This document shows positions 34,201-41,791 of a DNA stretch of 64,000 nucleotides, piece by piece. The translations under genes and the position numbers were made by a program. Source of the DNA: Nocardioides okcheonensis (lineage in GTDB: Bacteria > Actinomycetota > Actinomycetes > Propionibacteriales > Nocardioidaceae); contig NZ_CP087710.1 in assembly GCF_020991065.1 (NCBI RefSeq), positions 2,356,001-2,420,000 on the forward strand, given 5' to 3'. The notes under the pieces were generated by a model, which worked only from the letters and a program-made list of their open reading frames with translations, searched no databases and was not told the DNA's origin. The stretch's first letter is position 1. Every line of letters begins with the position of its first letter.

Positions 34201-34777
34201 GGCGCCCGAGCCCTCCCCGAGCCCGCGGCCGGGGAGGCCGAGGCCGCTCCGGCGGCTGCGGAGCCCGAGCCGGAGCCTGCGCGCCGTCGTCGACCGCCAG
34301 CGTCTCGACGCCGACGACCGACGTCGACCTGGGCAGCCTCGGCTCGCTCTTCGACCTCGAGGCACCCGAGACGACGACCGCGACCACGGCGGGCGCGGCG
34401 TCCACCCGGCGCCGGCGTCCGCCGAGCCGGCCGCGGCAGCCCCGACCGAGGCACCGACCGAGGCCGCCCCGGCGGCGGACGTGACGGCCGAGGCGACGGA
34501 GCCCGAGCCCCAGCCCGAGCCCGAGACGGCGGCCGCCCCGCCGAGCGGCGCGGACCTGAGTCAGGCGGCGACGTTCCGTGACCCCGAGGACCTGCCGGCC
34601 CAGCCGGCGACCACGGAGCCGGTCGCGAAGGTCCCGGACGAGTCGACGGCCACCGAGGAGCCGCAGGCCGAGGAGCCGCAGGCCGAGGAGCCGCAGGCCT
34701 CGTCGTCCGACGCGCCGACGCACACCCCGCGCACGGACGTCGACATCAGCGGGTCGGGTTCGCTCTTCGACCTCTGA
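31238..34777 (+). CDS. Membrane Fe-S oxidoreductase (HdrD/GlpC-like CCG domains) with a long repetitive tail
   Basis: A 1179-residue protein. The N-terminal 230 residues form a NarI-like membrane cytochrome-type domain with 4-5 helices. CTECGRCQSQCPAW (about 306) and CTSCGACVQQCPVD (about 387) bind [4Fe-4S] clusters. Two CCG-type domains follow, with CAHCFNTLKNEY, YHDPCYLGRHNQ, SFCCGAGGARMW and CPFCRVMLSD. This core matches the essential mycobacterial Rv0338c-type iron-sulfur reductase. From about residue 725 the protein is low-complexity Ala/Pro/Glu with seven SLFD-type motifs, the last at the very C-terminus (SGSLFDL). Within 34200-34410 three single-base shifts cancel one another; see findings. 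TAGGAT at 31147-31152 is a likely -10. Confidence 0.88.
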   Translation: MQIFAIVVSFALTVAAVALLVPAVRRMLGVIRSGQPAPGRNGNPSGRAVTMLKETFLHTRMLQWHWVGVMHWFVYAAFLFLSTAVLAAYFQLFSPSFAWPLIGHWYPYEWFSELIGLLSTVGIVYLIVYRQKHHPRSEGRRSRFFGSTFWQAYFVEALALLEGAAILFVRAAEWKLDEDAGRSHYPIASWIGDAFYSNDPGTLENVIYAIAAFKIALAMIWLMVIARNITMGIAWHRFTAWFNIYYKREEDGSTALGAMKPLTSDGKAVTLDDIDDLDEDSTLGVGTVEDFSWKGILDFTTCTECGRCQSQCPAWNTEKPLSPKLLITSLRDHAYAKHDGDEAHRERQLVGVGSKGETAGSGEDVLDWFYNPADGDFVIDEDVLWSCTSCGACVQQCPVDIEHVDHIMDMRRYQLLVESNFPAELNQLFKGLENKGNPWNMSATARMDWAKGLEFDVPVVGEDLESLESVDWLFWVGCAGAYEDRAKKTTRAVAELLDMAGISFGVLGNGETCTGDPARRAGNEFVFQGLAQQNVETFKEYKVKKVVSTCAHCFNTLKNEYKDFGIELEVVHHTQLLNRLVREGKLTPVKEGAGAAKRSITYHDPCYLGRHNQVYSPPRELLQILPGAELVEMERNSERSFCCGAGGARMWMEENLGERINMNRTKEAVGTGADQIAVGCPFCRVMLSDGLTSQQAKGEAREEVEVLDVAQMLLASVKGEQATKAAPGSAAAAAPAASAAAATTDVATKDEPETGDVTVTEDTVTETADAGPAAKASGGTSLFDTPADEKPASGGSLFDTPAPEAPAAAEPKAEQPAAEADAKPAAAPAASTDLGSGGSLFDLGTPEPEPAAEPEPQATAQPAPTPAPAPTVSPTTDLGSGGSLFDIAAPDPAPAAPAVAAESPSDSAPTKAPEPEPAVAAESPSDSAPTKAPEPEPAVAAESPSDSAPTGAPQSAPTPTADIAGLGSLFDLEAPAAAEPTAEAPAARAPEPSPSPRPGRPRPLRRLRSPSRSLRAVVDRQRLDADDRRRPGQPRLALRPRGTRDDDRDHGGRGVHPAPASAEPAAAAPTEAPTEAAPAADVTAEATEPEPQPEPETAAAPPSGADLSQAATFRDPEDLPAQPATTEPVAKVPDESTATEEPQAEEPQAEEPQASSSDAPTHTPRTDVDISGSGSLFDL
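33931..34086 (+). repeat. 60-bp in-frame tandem repeat, about 2.6 copies
   Basis: Lines of exactly 60 bp at 33961-34020 and 34021-34080 are identical, and 33931-33960 matches the second half of the unit with one change (GTA for GTG). Each unit encodes VAAESPSDSAPTKAPEPEPA. Inside each lies an 8-bp inverted repeat, GCTGAGTC and GACTCAGC with a 7-bp spacer. Codons such as TCT, TCA and GCT are rare in the neighbouring genes. It sits in the disordered tail of the Fe-S oxidoreductase and is likely to vary in length among strains. Confidence 0.95.
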
Positions 34778-34814
34778 CGGTCCTCCCCGCCGTCCTTCTC
34801 CACACCCCTCCTCG

Positions 34815-34875
34815 GTAGTCCGCTGCAGTCGACCGGTCACAACCACTCCGCGACCGGCCGATCGCAGCGGACTAC
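34815..34875. repeat. 61-bp intergenic inverted repeat, family A copy 1
   Basis: Left arm 34815-34837, 15-bp spacer, right arm 34853-34875; 20 of 23 positions pair. The right arm (ACCGGCCGATCGCAGCGGAC then TAC) is identical to that of the other two copies. It lies 37 bp after the Fe-S oxidoreductase stop, consistent with a terminator. TCCACA at 34800 and TGTGGA at 34885 flank it. Confidence 0.9.
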
Positions 34876-34906
34876 TGGAGAGGCTGTGGACGAGGCGACG
34901 GCAGCC

Positions 34907-34973
34907 TGACATCACCGATGACACCATCTGATGTCACCAAGGGGTTGACGTGACATCACACTGATGTCAGAGT
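34907..34973 (+). promoter_or_regulatory. Promoter with two TGACATCA/TGATGTCA operators
   Basis: A -35-like TTGACG (34945-34950) and -10-like CAGAGT (34968-34973) are 17 bp apart, with the ATG at 34981, so the mRNA is probably leaderless. TGACATCA-CAC-TGATGTCA (34951-34969) fills the spacer, a perfect 8-bp inverted repeat. A second pair, TGACATCA at 34907-34914 and TGATGTCA at 34929-34936, lies just upstream. Four identical half-sites over the promoter of a ribbon-helix-helix gene strongly suggest autorepression. Confidence 0.7.
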
Positions 34974-34980
34974 GGTGCGC

Positions 34981-35526
34981 ATGGACATCACGCCGTACGT
35001 CGACTCCCTCCGTCGCGACCTCGTCGCCGCGGCCGAGGCGGGGAGCGACGAGCTCAAGCAGGCCGCCGAGCGGCTGGCCTACGCCCTCGACCCGAGCGCC
35101 CGCCTCGCGCTGATGGAGGCCATCTCCCACGCGGCGGCCGAGATCACCGCCGAGCTGCCCGAGGGCAACGTCGACGTCCGGCTGGTGGGGCGCGAGCTCG
35201 ACTTCGTGGTCGAGGTCGCGCCGCCGGCCGCGATGCCCGAGCCGCCCGCGCCGCCGGCGCCCCCCGCCCCGCCCGAGGAGCCGGACGGCGACCTCGCGCG
35301 GATCACCCTCCGCATCCCCGAGGCCGTCAAGGCGCGCGCGGAGGAGAAGGCCGCGGCCGCCGGCCAGAGCCTCAACACCTGGCTCGTCGGCGTGGTCCGC
35401 AGCGCGACCAGCGACCACGCGATCAACGTCGACATCGACCTCAGCAGCGTGCCCTTCGTGGGCTACGACCCGTTCGCCTCCACCCGGAAGCAGGGCAACA
35501 ACCGCCGGATGACCGGCTGGGCCTGA
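34981..35526 (+). CDS. Ribbon-helix-helix regulator with Pro-rich linker (HicB/Arc-like C-terminal domain)
   Basis: A 181-residue protein. The N-terminal helical half (MDITPYVDSLRRDLVAAAEA, YALDPSARLALMEAISHAAA) is joined by a PPAPPAPPAPPEEPDGD linker to a ribbon-helix-helix domain: ARITLRIPEAVKARAEEKAA followed by AGQSLNTWLVGVVRSAT. The C-terminal tail contains VPFVGYDPFASTRKQGNNRR. It resembles regulators annotated as HicB-like but has no HicA toxin beside it. The start at 34981 is chosen because it lies 7 bp after the -10; an in-frame GTG nine bases earlier would fall on it. Probable autorepressor of a three-gene unit with a DUF4097 protein and a 30-residue peptide. Confidence 0.8.
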   Translation: MDITPYVDSLRRDLVAAAEAGSDELKQAAERLAYALDPSARLALMEAISHAAAEITAELPEGNVDVRLVGRELDFVVEVAPPAAMPEPPAPPAPPAPPEEPDGDLARITLRIPEAVKARAEEKAAAAGQSLNTWLVGVVRSATSDHAINVDIDLSSVPFVGYDPFASTRKQGNNRRMTGWA

Positions 35527-35620
35527 GCGCCCCGCACCACCGACCCTCCCTCGCACCACGCGGACCGGCACCGGCCGGCCCGTCGGCCGACCACACCCTC
35601 ACGCAGGTTGGAGACACCCC

Positions 35621-36469
35621 ATGAGCAACCACCAGGACCACACCTTCGACACCCCGGAGCCGATCGAGCTGTACGTCGAGAACGGCCGCGGGCTGGTCGA
35701 GGTGACCGCGAGCGGCACGACCGTGACCAGCGTCCGGATCACCGGCGAGCGCGCGGAGGAGTTCGAGGTCCGCGACCTCGAGGACGGGACCGGGTCGCGA
35801 CGCATCGCGATCCTCGCGCCCCAGCGCAGCGGCGGCTTCCTCGGTCGCGACCCGCGCACCGACATCGTCGTCGAGGTGCCCGTCGCGAGCGCGCTCACCG
35901 CCAAGGTCGGCAGCAGCGACGTCCGGACCCGCGGACGCCTCGACGACACGCGCGTCGAGACCGGCTCGGGCGACGTCACGCTCGACGTCGTCGACGGCTC
36001 CACGCTCGTGCAGTCCGGCTCCGGCGACCTCGAGGCCCACCACCTCGCTGGCGACGCCCGGATCAAGACCGGCTCGGGCGACGTGGTCGTCCGCAGCGCC
36101 GCGTCCTCGCTGGTCGTGTCCACCGGCAGCGGCGACGTACGCGTCGACGCCGCGGGCGACGACCTCGCTGTCAAGACCGGGTCGGGCGACGCCGCGATCG
36201 GCTCGCTGGTCGGCGAGGCCGTCTTCACGACCGGTTCCGGCGACCTGGTGGTCGCCGAGGCCGGCCCCGGGCGGGTCACCGCCAAAACCGCGAGCGGCGA
36301 CGTCCGGATCGGCGTGGTCGCCGGGACGCCGGTGTGGACCGACGTCCGCACCGCCAGCGGCCGGCTCTCGTCCTCGCTGCCCCGCACGGGCGAGCCCGCC
36401 CCCGACCAGCCCTACCTCGAGGTCCGCGCGACCACGGCCTCGGGCGACGTCACCCTCCACCAAAGCTGA
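35621..36469 (+). CDS. DUF4097-type beta-helix protein
   Basis: A 282-residue protein dominated by a repeated xxGSGDVxVxxxxG unit, with at least seven TGSGD, SGSGD or TASGD copies from about residue 107 (VETGSGDVTLDVV, KTGSGDVVVRSAA, STGSGDVRVDAAG and so on). This is the DUF4097/DUF4098 right-handed beta-helix or solenoid fold. There is no signal peptide or membrane helix, so it is probably cytoplasmic. In actinobacteria such genes commonly follow a small regulator, as here, and the function is unknown. A GGAGA ribosome site precedes the ATG. It is second in the unit. Confidence 0.85.
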   Translation: MSNHQDHTFDTPEPIELYVENGRGLVEVTASGTTVTSVRITGERAEEFEVRDLEDGTGSRRIAILAPQRSGGFLGRDPRTDIVVEVPVASALTAKVGSSDVRTRGRLDDTRVETGSGDVTLDVVDGSTLVQSGSGDLEAHHLAGDARIKTGSGDVVVRSAASSLVVSTGSGDVRVDAAGDDLAVKTGSGDAAIGSLVGEAVFTTGSGDLVVAEAGPGRVTAKTASGDVRIGVVAGTPVWTDVRTASGRLSSSLPRTGEPAPDQPYLEVRATTASGDVTLHQS

Positions 36470-36502
36470 CCCCCGGGTCACGACACCGAAAGGAGCACGG
36501 CC

Positions 36503-36595
36503 ATGCACGACACGTTCACCGACCTCGAGCTCATCGCTCGCCACCGCATCGCCGAGCGGGTGCGCTACTCCCCCCGCTCCCCCAAGCGCCGCTGA
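36503..36595 (+). CDS. 30-residue basic peptide at the end of the RHH-DUF4097 unit
   Basis: A very short gene with a strong ribosome site (AAAGGAG ending 7 bp before the ATG). The product reads MHDTFTDLELIARHRIAERV followed by RYSPRSPKRR: an amphipathic helix with a basic C-terminal tail. It lies 33 bp after the DUF4097 stop and its stop is 22 bp before the convergent siderophore gene. I recognise no family. The ribosome site and position support translation. Confidence 0.65.
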   Translation: MHDTFTDLELIARHRIAERVRYSPRSPKRR

Positions 36596-36617
36596 CGCAG
36601 GCGCCGGGCGCCGCGGG

Positions 36618-37556
36618 TCAGGACCTCATCGCGACCCCGCGGCGCCAGTAGCCCATGAAGGCGACCTGCCGCCGGTCGAAGCCCAGCTCACCGACGAGGT
36701 GTCGCCGCAGCCCGGTGACCACCTTCGACTCGCCCGCGATCCAGGCGTACGTCCCGCCGACACCGCCGACCTCGGCCGGCACCTCCTCGCCGGAGGAGGA
36801 GTAGGACGGCGTCTCCCACAGGTCGGGGTCGACCTCGTCGGGAGCCACCTCGACGGGGGCGCCCGCGATCCCGAGGTGGGCCACCACGGCCTCGTGCAGG
36901 GCGACCCCGTGCTCGCGACCCTGGCGCGGCAGCCAGACGACGTCGACCCCGGCGGGACGGCGTACGTCCTGCACGTCGCCGGTGACCGGCACCTCGAGGA
37001 ACGCGGTGCCGACCGCGTCGTCCGGCAGCTGCTCGAGCACCGTGCAGATCGCCGGCACGGCCGTCTCGTCGCCGACCAGGAGCAGGTCCGCGCCGGGCGC
37101 GGGGGTGAACTCGATGCCGCCGTAGGGGAAGCCACGGCGCGGGGCGAGGACCACGATCCGGTCGCCGACGGAGGCGGTCGAGGCCCACGTGGAGCCCGGT
37201 CCGACCAGGTCGCCCTCCAGGTGGAGCACCAGGTCCACGACCAGGACGGTCTCCTCGCCGGAGCCGAGGACGTCACGGACCGTGTAGGTCCGCATGTGGC
37301 CGCGCTCGGCCGGGGACTGCTGCGACCAGGTCGCGTACCACGAGTCGTCGACGCCCTCGGTCGAGGTGATGCCGCCGGTCACGGGGTCGGGGAAGACCAG
37401 CTTGATCCGCTGGTCCCAGCGCGGGCCGTCGACGCCGAAGTCGGCCAGCCCGGCGCCGCCGAGACCGACCCGGACGAAGCTCGGCGAGAGCCGTTCGACC
37501 CGGACCACCTCGACCTCGGTGAAGAGCAGGGGCAGCGGTGCGGCGGTCACGGTCAT
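36618..37556 (-). CDS. Siderophore-interacting protein (FAD-dependent ferric-siderophore reductase)
   Basis: A 312-residue SIP/ViuB-family flavoprotein that releases iron by reducing ferric siderophore in the cytoplasm. FAD-binding signatures are [12 protein letters not shown] near the N-terminal third and [17 protein letters not shown]. The NAD(P)H-binding half has [20 protein letters not shown] and [20 protein letters not shown]. It is last in the five-gene leftward iron-uptake operon, coupled by ATGA to the ATPase gene. Iron control is expected from the DtxR/IdeR-like box upstream of the operon. Confidence 0.93.
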   Translation of the reverse strand: MTVTAAPLPLLFTEVEVVRVERLSPSFVRVGLGGAGLADFGVDGPRWDQRIKLVFPDPVTGGITSTEGVDDSWYATWSQQSPAERGHMRTYTVRDVLGSGEETVLVVDLVLHLEGDLVGPGSTWASTASVGDRIVVLAPRRGFPYGGIEFTPAPGADLLLVGDETAVPAICTVLEQLPDDAVGTAFLEVPVTGDVQDVRRPAGVDVVWLPRQGREHGVALHEAVVAHLGIAGAPVEVAPDEVDPDLWETPSYSSSGEEVPAEVGGVGGTYAWIAGESKVVTGLRRHLVGELGFDRRQVAFMGYWRRGVAMRS

Positions 37557-38404
37557 CGGGTCTCCTGGGTGGACGGGCCGGTCGGGACGGGGCGGGCGCG
37601 CGGGCGGTGGCGGCCCACGGGGACCACCAGCGGGGTGTGCGAGACGGGGTCCTCGACGACGCGGTTGTCCAGTCCGAAGACGGTCCGCACCACGTCCTCG
37701 GTGACGACCTCGGCGGGCGTGCCGGAGGCGACGACCCGCCCGTGGCGCAGCGCGACCAGGTGGTCGGCGTAGCGCGCGGCGAGGTTGAGGTCGTGCAGGA
37801 CCATCACGATGGTGGTGCCACGGCGGGCGTTGAGGTCGGCGAGCAGGTCGAGCATCTCGACCTGGTGGGCGACGTCGAGGTAGGTGGTCGGCTCGTCGAG
37901 GAGCAGCAGGTCGGTGCCCTGGGCCAGCGCCATCGCGATCCACACCCGCTGCCGCTGACCGCCGGAGAGCTCGTCGACCACCCGGTCGGCGAGCTCGAGG
38001 GTGTCGGTGAGCACCAGCGCCTCGGCGACCGCCTGCTCGTCGGCGGCGGTCCAGCGGCCGAACGGGCCGTGGTGCGGGTGGCGCCCGCGGCCGACGAGGT
38101 CGGAGACGGTCACGCCCTCGGGCGCGATCGGGTTCTGCGGCAGCAGGCCGAGGGTGCGCGCGACCCGGCGGGTCGGCAGCCGGTGGAGCACCTCGCCGTC
38201 GAGCAGCACGCTGCCGCCGCGCGGCTTCAGCAGCCGGGCCAGCCCGCGCAGCAGGGTCGACTTGCCGCACGCGTTGGCGCCGACGATGACGGTGACCTCG
38301 CCGGGCGGCACCGCGAGGTCGAGGTCGTCGACGACGGCGGTGTCGGCGTAGCCCAGCGTCAAGCCGCGGGCCTCGAGCCGGTGGGTCTCGTGCGTGGCGG
38401 TCAT
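37553..38404 (-). CDS. Iron-siderophore ABC transporter ATPase (FecE/FepC-like)
   Basis: A 283-residue ATPase. [20 protein letters not shown] is Walker [21 protein letters not shown] the Q-loop region, [20 protein letters not shown] the signature, [12 protein letters not shown]alker B and MVLHDLNLA the H-loop. This is the FecE/FepC/BtuD group that powers uptake of siderophores or cobalamin. The Pro/Arg-rich C-terminus is longer than average. It is coupled by four-base overlaps to the permease upstream and the reductase downstream. The substrate is inferred to be ferric siderophore because of the SIP gene and iron box. Confidence 0.94.
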   Translation of the reverse strand: MTATHETHRLEARGLTLGYADTAVVDDLDLAVPPGEVTVIVGANACGKSTLLRGLARLLKPRGGSVLLDGEVLHRLPTRRVARTLGLLPQNPIAPEGVTVSDLVGRGRHPHHGPFGRWTAADEQAVAEALVLTDTLELADRVVDELSGGQRQRVWIAMALAQGTDLLLLDEPTTYLDVAHQVEMLDLLADLNARRGTTIVMVLHDLNLAARYADHLVALRHGRVVASGTPAEVVTEDVVRTVFGLDNRVVEDPVSHTPLVVPVGRHRPRARPVPTGPSTQETR

Positions 38405-39474
38405 GCCGCCCTCCTTCCGCGCTGTGCGGTGACGGGGCCGCGGGCGAGCAGCCAGAGCAGGAACGGGGCGCCGAACGCGCCGGTCACGACGCCCACCGGC
38501 AGGTTGATGTCGAGGGCGTACGCCCCGGCGTGGTCGGCGACGAGCACGACGAGGGCGCCGACCAGCCCCGAGGCGAGCAGGGTGGTGCGTCCGCGGTTGA
38601 GCGCGCGGGCGATCGGCCCGGACACGAAGGCGACGAACGCCACCGGACCGGCCGCCGCCACGCCCACCCCGACCAGCAGGGTGGCGAGCAGCATCAGCAG
38701 GTCCGTGCGGCCACGCCCGACGCCGAGGCCCGTCGCGGTGTCCTCGCCCAGCTCGGTGGCGCGCAGCGACCGGGCGACCCACGCCGTGACCGGCAGCAGC
38801 ACGACGAGCGCCAGCGCGAGCTGGCCGATCGTCGACCAGGCGACACCGTTGACGCTGCCGGTGAGCCAGCGCAGCACCAGCTGCACGTCCCACTCGTCGA
38901 CCCGGGTGAAGACGTACTGGATGACCGACTGCATCGCGGCGGCGAGCCCGATGCCGGCCAGGACGAGACGGAAGCCGGAGTGGTCGCCGGCGACGAGGCG
39001 TACGAGCAGCGCGACCGCGAGCGCGCCGCCGACCGCGGCGAGCGACACGGCGCCGCCCGACCAGCCGGCCAGGGCAATCGCGGAGACGGCGGCCGCGCTG
39101 GCGCCGAGGCTGACCCCGACCACGTCGGGGCTGGCGAGCGGGTTGCGCAGCGTGGTCTGGAAGATCGCGCCGCCGACGCCGAAGGCGAGGCCGACCAGCA
39201 CCGCGAGCACGGCCCGCGGCAGCTTGGACTCCATCACGATGTAGGTGGCGCCGGGGATCTGCTCGCCGGACAGGATCCGCACGAAGTCGGGGATCGTCAC
39301 GGTGTAGTCGCCCAGCAGCACCCGGACGGCGAAGGCGCCGACGACGGCGAGCAGCAGTCCGCCGACGACCCGGCGGTGGTGGCGCCGCGGTCCCCGGCGC
39401 GCCCGGCGCACCACGTCGAGGGCGTCGGCCGCGGCGCGCGGCGGGGCGGTCGGGCGAGAGGTCGTCACGGTCAC
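38401..39474 (-). CDS. FecCD-family permease 1
   Basis: A 357-residue multi-helix permease of the BtuC/FecCD family, about ten membrane segments ([39 protein letters not shown] and others). Family signatures include [40 protein letters not shown] (coupling helix region) and [20 protein letters not shown]. The GTG start overlaps the second permease's stop by four bases. It forms the heterodimeric channel with the next gene product. Confidence 0.93.
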   Translation of the reverse strand: MTVTTSRPTAPPRAAADALDVVRRARRGPRRHHRRVVGGLLLAVVGAFAVRVLLGDYTVTIPDFVRILSGEQIPGATYIVMESKLPRAVLAVLVGLAFGVGGAIFQTTLRNPLASPDVVGVSLGASAAAVSAIALAGWSGGAVSLAAVGGALAVALLVRLVAGDHSGFRLVLAGIGLAAAMQSVIQYVFTRVDEWDVQLVLRWLTGSVNGVAWSTIGQLALALVVLLPVTAWVARSLRATELGEDTATGLGVGRGRTDLLMLLATLLVGVGVAAAGPVAFVAFVSGPIARALNRGRTTLLASGLVGALVVLVADHAGAYALDINLPVGVVTGAFGAPFLLWLLARGPVTAQRGRRAA

Positions 39475-40505
39475 AGGGCCCTCCCCGTGCGGCGTACGAG
39501 GGCGACGAACACCGGCACGCCGACGACGGCGGCCATGATGCCGACCTGCACCTCGGCGGGCGGGAGGACGACGCGGCCGGCGGTGTCGGCGAGCACGACG
39601 AGGGCCGCGCCCGCGAGCATCGAGAAGGGCAGCACGCGCCCATGGTCGGGGCCGACGAACACCCGCACCACGTGCGGGACCACGAGCCCGACGAACGCGA
39701 CCGGTCCCGCGAGTGCCGTCGCGGTGCCGGCCAGCAGCACGATCGCGAGCGCGACGACGAGCCTGTCGCGGGTCGTACGACGTCCGAGCCCGCGGGCGAG
39801 GTCGTCGCCCAGCGCGAGGGTGTTGAGCACCCGCGCGCCCGCCAGCGCGAGCAGCGCCCCGACGACGAGAAACGGCAGACCCGTGAGCAGCACGTCGACG
39901 CCGCGGCCGGCGACGGTCCCGACCTGCCAGAACCGGAAGCTCTCCATGGTCTTGCGGTCAGCGAGCAGCAACCCGGTGGTCCAGCTGGCCAGCCCGGCGC
40001 TGAGGGCCGCGCCGGTGACGGCGAGCTTCATCGGGGTGGCGCCGTCGCGGCCGAGCGAGGCGACGGTTTGCACCAGGACGGCGGCGACCGCGGCGCCGAG
40101 GAAGGCGAGCGGCAGGAACTGCGCCATCGTCGCCGCGCCGAACGCGGTCATCCCGACGACCATCGCGAAGGTGGCGCCGGCGTTGACGCCGAGGATGCCC
40201 GGGTCGGCCAGCGGGTTGCGGGTCAGGCCCTGCATCAGGGCGCCCGCCAGCCCTAGCGCCGCGCCGACGGCGAGCCCGAGCAGGGTCCGGTCGACGCGCG
40301 CCTCGACCACGGCGTGGAGCGGGTGGTCGGCGTCCCAGACCGCCGCGAGCGGCACCGTCCGCGCGCCGACCAGCACCGACAGCGCGCCGGCCGCCACGAC
40401 CACCACGAGGGCGACCGCGACGGCGGCGGGCAGGCCGCGACGCCGCGGGCCCCGGCCGTGCGCGGCGGGGCCCGCGACGTCGCGGGCGGGGGTCAGCGTG
40501 GTCAC
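39471..40505 (-). CDS. FecCD-family permease 2
   Basis: A 344-residue permease of the same family: [20 protein letters not shown] with [20 protein letters not shown], the [20 protein letters not shown] coupling segment and [20 protein letters not shown] near the end. A GTG start overlaps the lipoprotein stop by four bases. It partners permease 1 in the ferric-siderophore importer. Confidence 0.93.
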   Translation of the reverse strand: MTTLTPARDVAGPAAHGRGPRRRGLPAAVAVALVVVVAAGALSVLVGARTVPLAAVWDADHPLHAVVEARVDRTLLGLAVGAALGLAGALMQGLTRNPLADPGILGVNAGATFAMVVGMTAFGAATMAQFLPLAFLGAAVAAVLVQTVASLGRDGATPMKLAVTGAALSAGLASWTTGLLLADRKTMESFRFWQVGTVAGRGVDVLLTGLPFLVVGALLALAGARVLNTLALGDDLARGLGRRTTRDRLVVALAIVLLAGTATALAGPVAFVGLVVPHVVRVFVGPDHGRVLPFSMLAGAALVVLADTAGRVVLPPAEVQVGIMAAVVGVPVFVALVRRTGRAL

Positions 40506-41539
40506 GCGCCCTGGACGGCCTTCACGACCTGGGGCAGGAAGTCGCTGATGATCACCGGGATCGACAGCGGCGTGGGGTTGGTCGAGGCCATCGCCTTCTG
40601 CTTGTCGGTCTCGGCGTACCAGTGGCCGTCGGCGACCGCCGGGATCTCCCCGACCAGCTTGTCGTCGCGGATCGTGTCGACCGCGTCCGCGGAGTCGACC
40701 CAGGTCACGAACACGTCGGAGTCGAGGTCAGCCGCCTTCTCCGCCGAGACGGTGCCGTAGAACTCGCCGGGCTTGATCGCGTCGGCGACGGCCGGGGCGT
40801 CGACCATGCCGAGGTCGCGCAGGATCGAGACGCGCGGGTCCTGCGGGGCGTAGATCCCGACCGTCGACAGGTCGGTGGTGGTGAGGTAGCCGTAGATCAG
40901 CGAGGCGCCCTGGAGGTCGGGGTTGTCCTCCTTGGCCTGCTCGATGGTGGCCTCGGTGTCCGCCTCGACCTGCGCGGCGAGCTCGGTGCGCCCGAGGGCC
41001 TCCCCGACCAGCTCGAGCGAGTCCTGCCAGCTGGTGGTCCACGGCGCGTCGGGGTAGGCGACGACCGGCGCGATCTTGGAGAGCTTGTCGTACTCGGCCT
41101 GGGTGATGCCGGAGTTGGTGGCGAGGATCAGGTCGGGTGCGAGCTCGGCGACCTCGTCGATCGGCGCGCCGTCGGCGTCGTCGTAGCGTACGGGCGCCTC
41201 GGCGCCGGCCTCCTCGACCGCCGCGTCGAACCAGTCGGTGGACTGGCCCTCGTTGCCGCCCCACGTGATCGCGGTCGCGCCCACCGGCACGACGCCGAGC
41301 GCGAGCGCGTGGTCCTGGTCGGTCCAGCCGAGCGTCGCGACGCGGGTGGGCTCGGACTCGATGGTCGTGCTGCCGAGCGCGTGCTCGATGGTGACCGGGA
41401 AGGCGTCCGGGTCCGCCGAGGTGGTCGCGGTCGGCTCCGCCGCGGTGTCGGTGGCGCTGGTGGACCCGGTGCTGCAGCCGGTGAGGGCGGCGACCAGGAG
41501 GGTGGCCGCGGCCAGGGGCGCGGCGAGCGTTCGCTTCAT
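40502..41539 (-). CDS. Iron-siderophore substrate-binding lipoprotein
   Basis: A 345-residue FepB/FecB-type binding protein. The signal peptide ends in the lipobox LTGC (MKRTLAAPLAAATLLVAAL then TGCSTGS), with a Thr/Ala-rich linker. The mature domain shows EPTRVATLGWTDQDHALALG, ELAPDLILATNSGITQAEYD, WTTSWQDSLELVGEALGRTE and a long backbone helix, as in type III binding proteins. It is first gene of the leftward five-gene operon. A DtxR/IdeR-like box ends 18 bp upstream of the ATG at 41539. Confidence 0.94.
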   Translation of the reverse strand: MKRTLAAPLAAATLLVAALTGCSTGSTSATDTAAEPTATTSADPDAFPVTIEHALGSTTIESEPTRVATLGWTDQDHALALGVVPVGATAITWGGNEGQSTDWFDAAVEEAGAEAPVRYDDADGAPIDEVAELAPDLILATNSGITQAEYDKLSKIAPVVAYPDAPWTTSWQDSLELVGEALGRTELAAQVEADTEATIEQAKEDNPDLQGASLIYGYLTTTDLSTVGIYAPQDPRVSILRDLGMVDAPAVADAIKPGEFYGTVSAEKAADLDSDVFVTWVDSADAVDTIRDDKLVGEIPAVADGHWYAETDKQKAMASTNPTPLSIPVIISDFLPQVVKAVQGA

Positions 41540-41556
41540 GGGGGCTCCGTGCGTGA

Positions 41557-41575
41557 TGAGGTGAGGCTGACCTAA
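41557..41575 (-). promoter_or_regulatory. DtxR/IdeR-type iron box of the siderophore operon
   Basis: Minus strand TTAGGTCAGCCTCACCTCA, matching the 19-bp consensus TWAGGTWAGSCTWACCTWA at 16 of 19 positions; the three departures are C for W. It lies between 18 and 36 bp upstream of the binding-protein ATG. An adjoining TTAGGCTGTCCTTAG (41575-41589 region, minus strand) may be a second overlapping half-site set. It predicts Fe(II)-dependent repression. Confidence 0.8.
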
Positions 41576-41670
41576 CTAAGGACAGCCTAATCACACTCGG
41601 CGCCAATTACGTCACGCGGGCATGACCTAATCCACGATCCGGACGCGCGGGCCCTCCACAGCCCCCACCA

Positions 41671-41731
41671 GTAGTCCGCTGCGATCGGCCGGTGCGCGCA
41701 GGCCGAGGACCGGCCGATCGCAGCGGACTAC
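41671..41731. repeat. 61-bp intergenic inverted repeat, family A copy 2 (perfect)
   Basis: Arms 41671-41693 and 41709-41731 are exactly complementary over all 23 bp, with a 15-bp spacer. It lies 60 bp beyond the leftward dcd stop, so it can terminate dcd. The right arm is identical to copies 1 and 3. Flanking CTCCACA and TGTGGA extend the dyad imperfectly. Confidence 0.92.
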
Positions 41732-41791
41732 CGCGGGGGGTGTGGATGGGCGGCCGGGCGGGGCTTGCCGTCGTGCGCGCGGAGGTAGGCG

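Noticed and set aside
34815..34875. Family A repeats as a CRISPR array
   Set aside because: Copies are kilobases apart, are inverted repeats rather than direct repeats with spacers, and no cas genes are present.
34972..34980. GTG start nine bases upstream for the ribbon-helix-helix gene
   Set aside because: It overlaps the -10-like hexamer; the ATG at 34981 is at the distance seen for the other leaderless genes.
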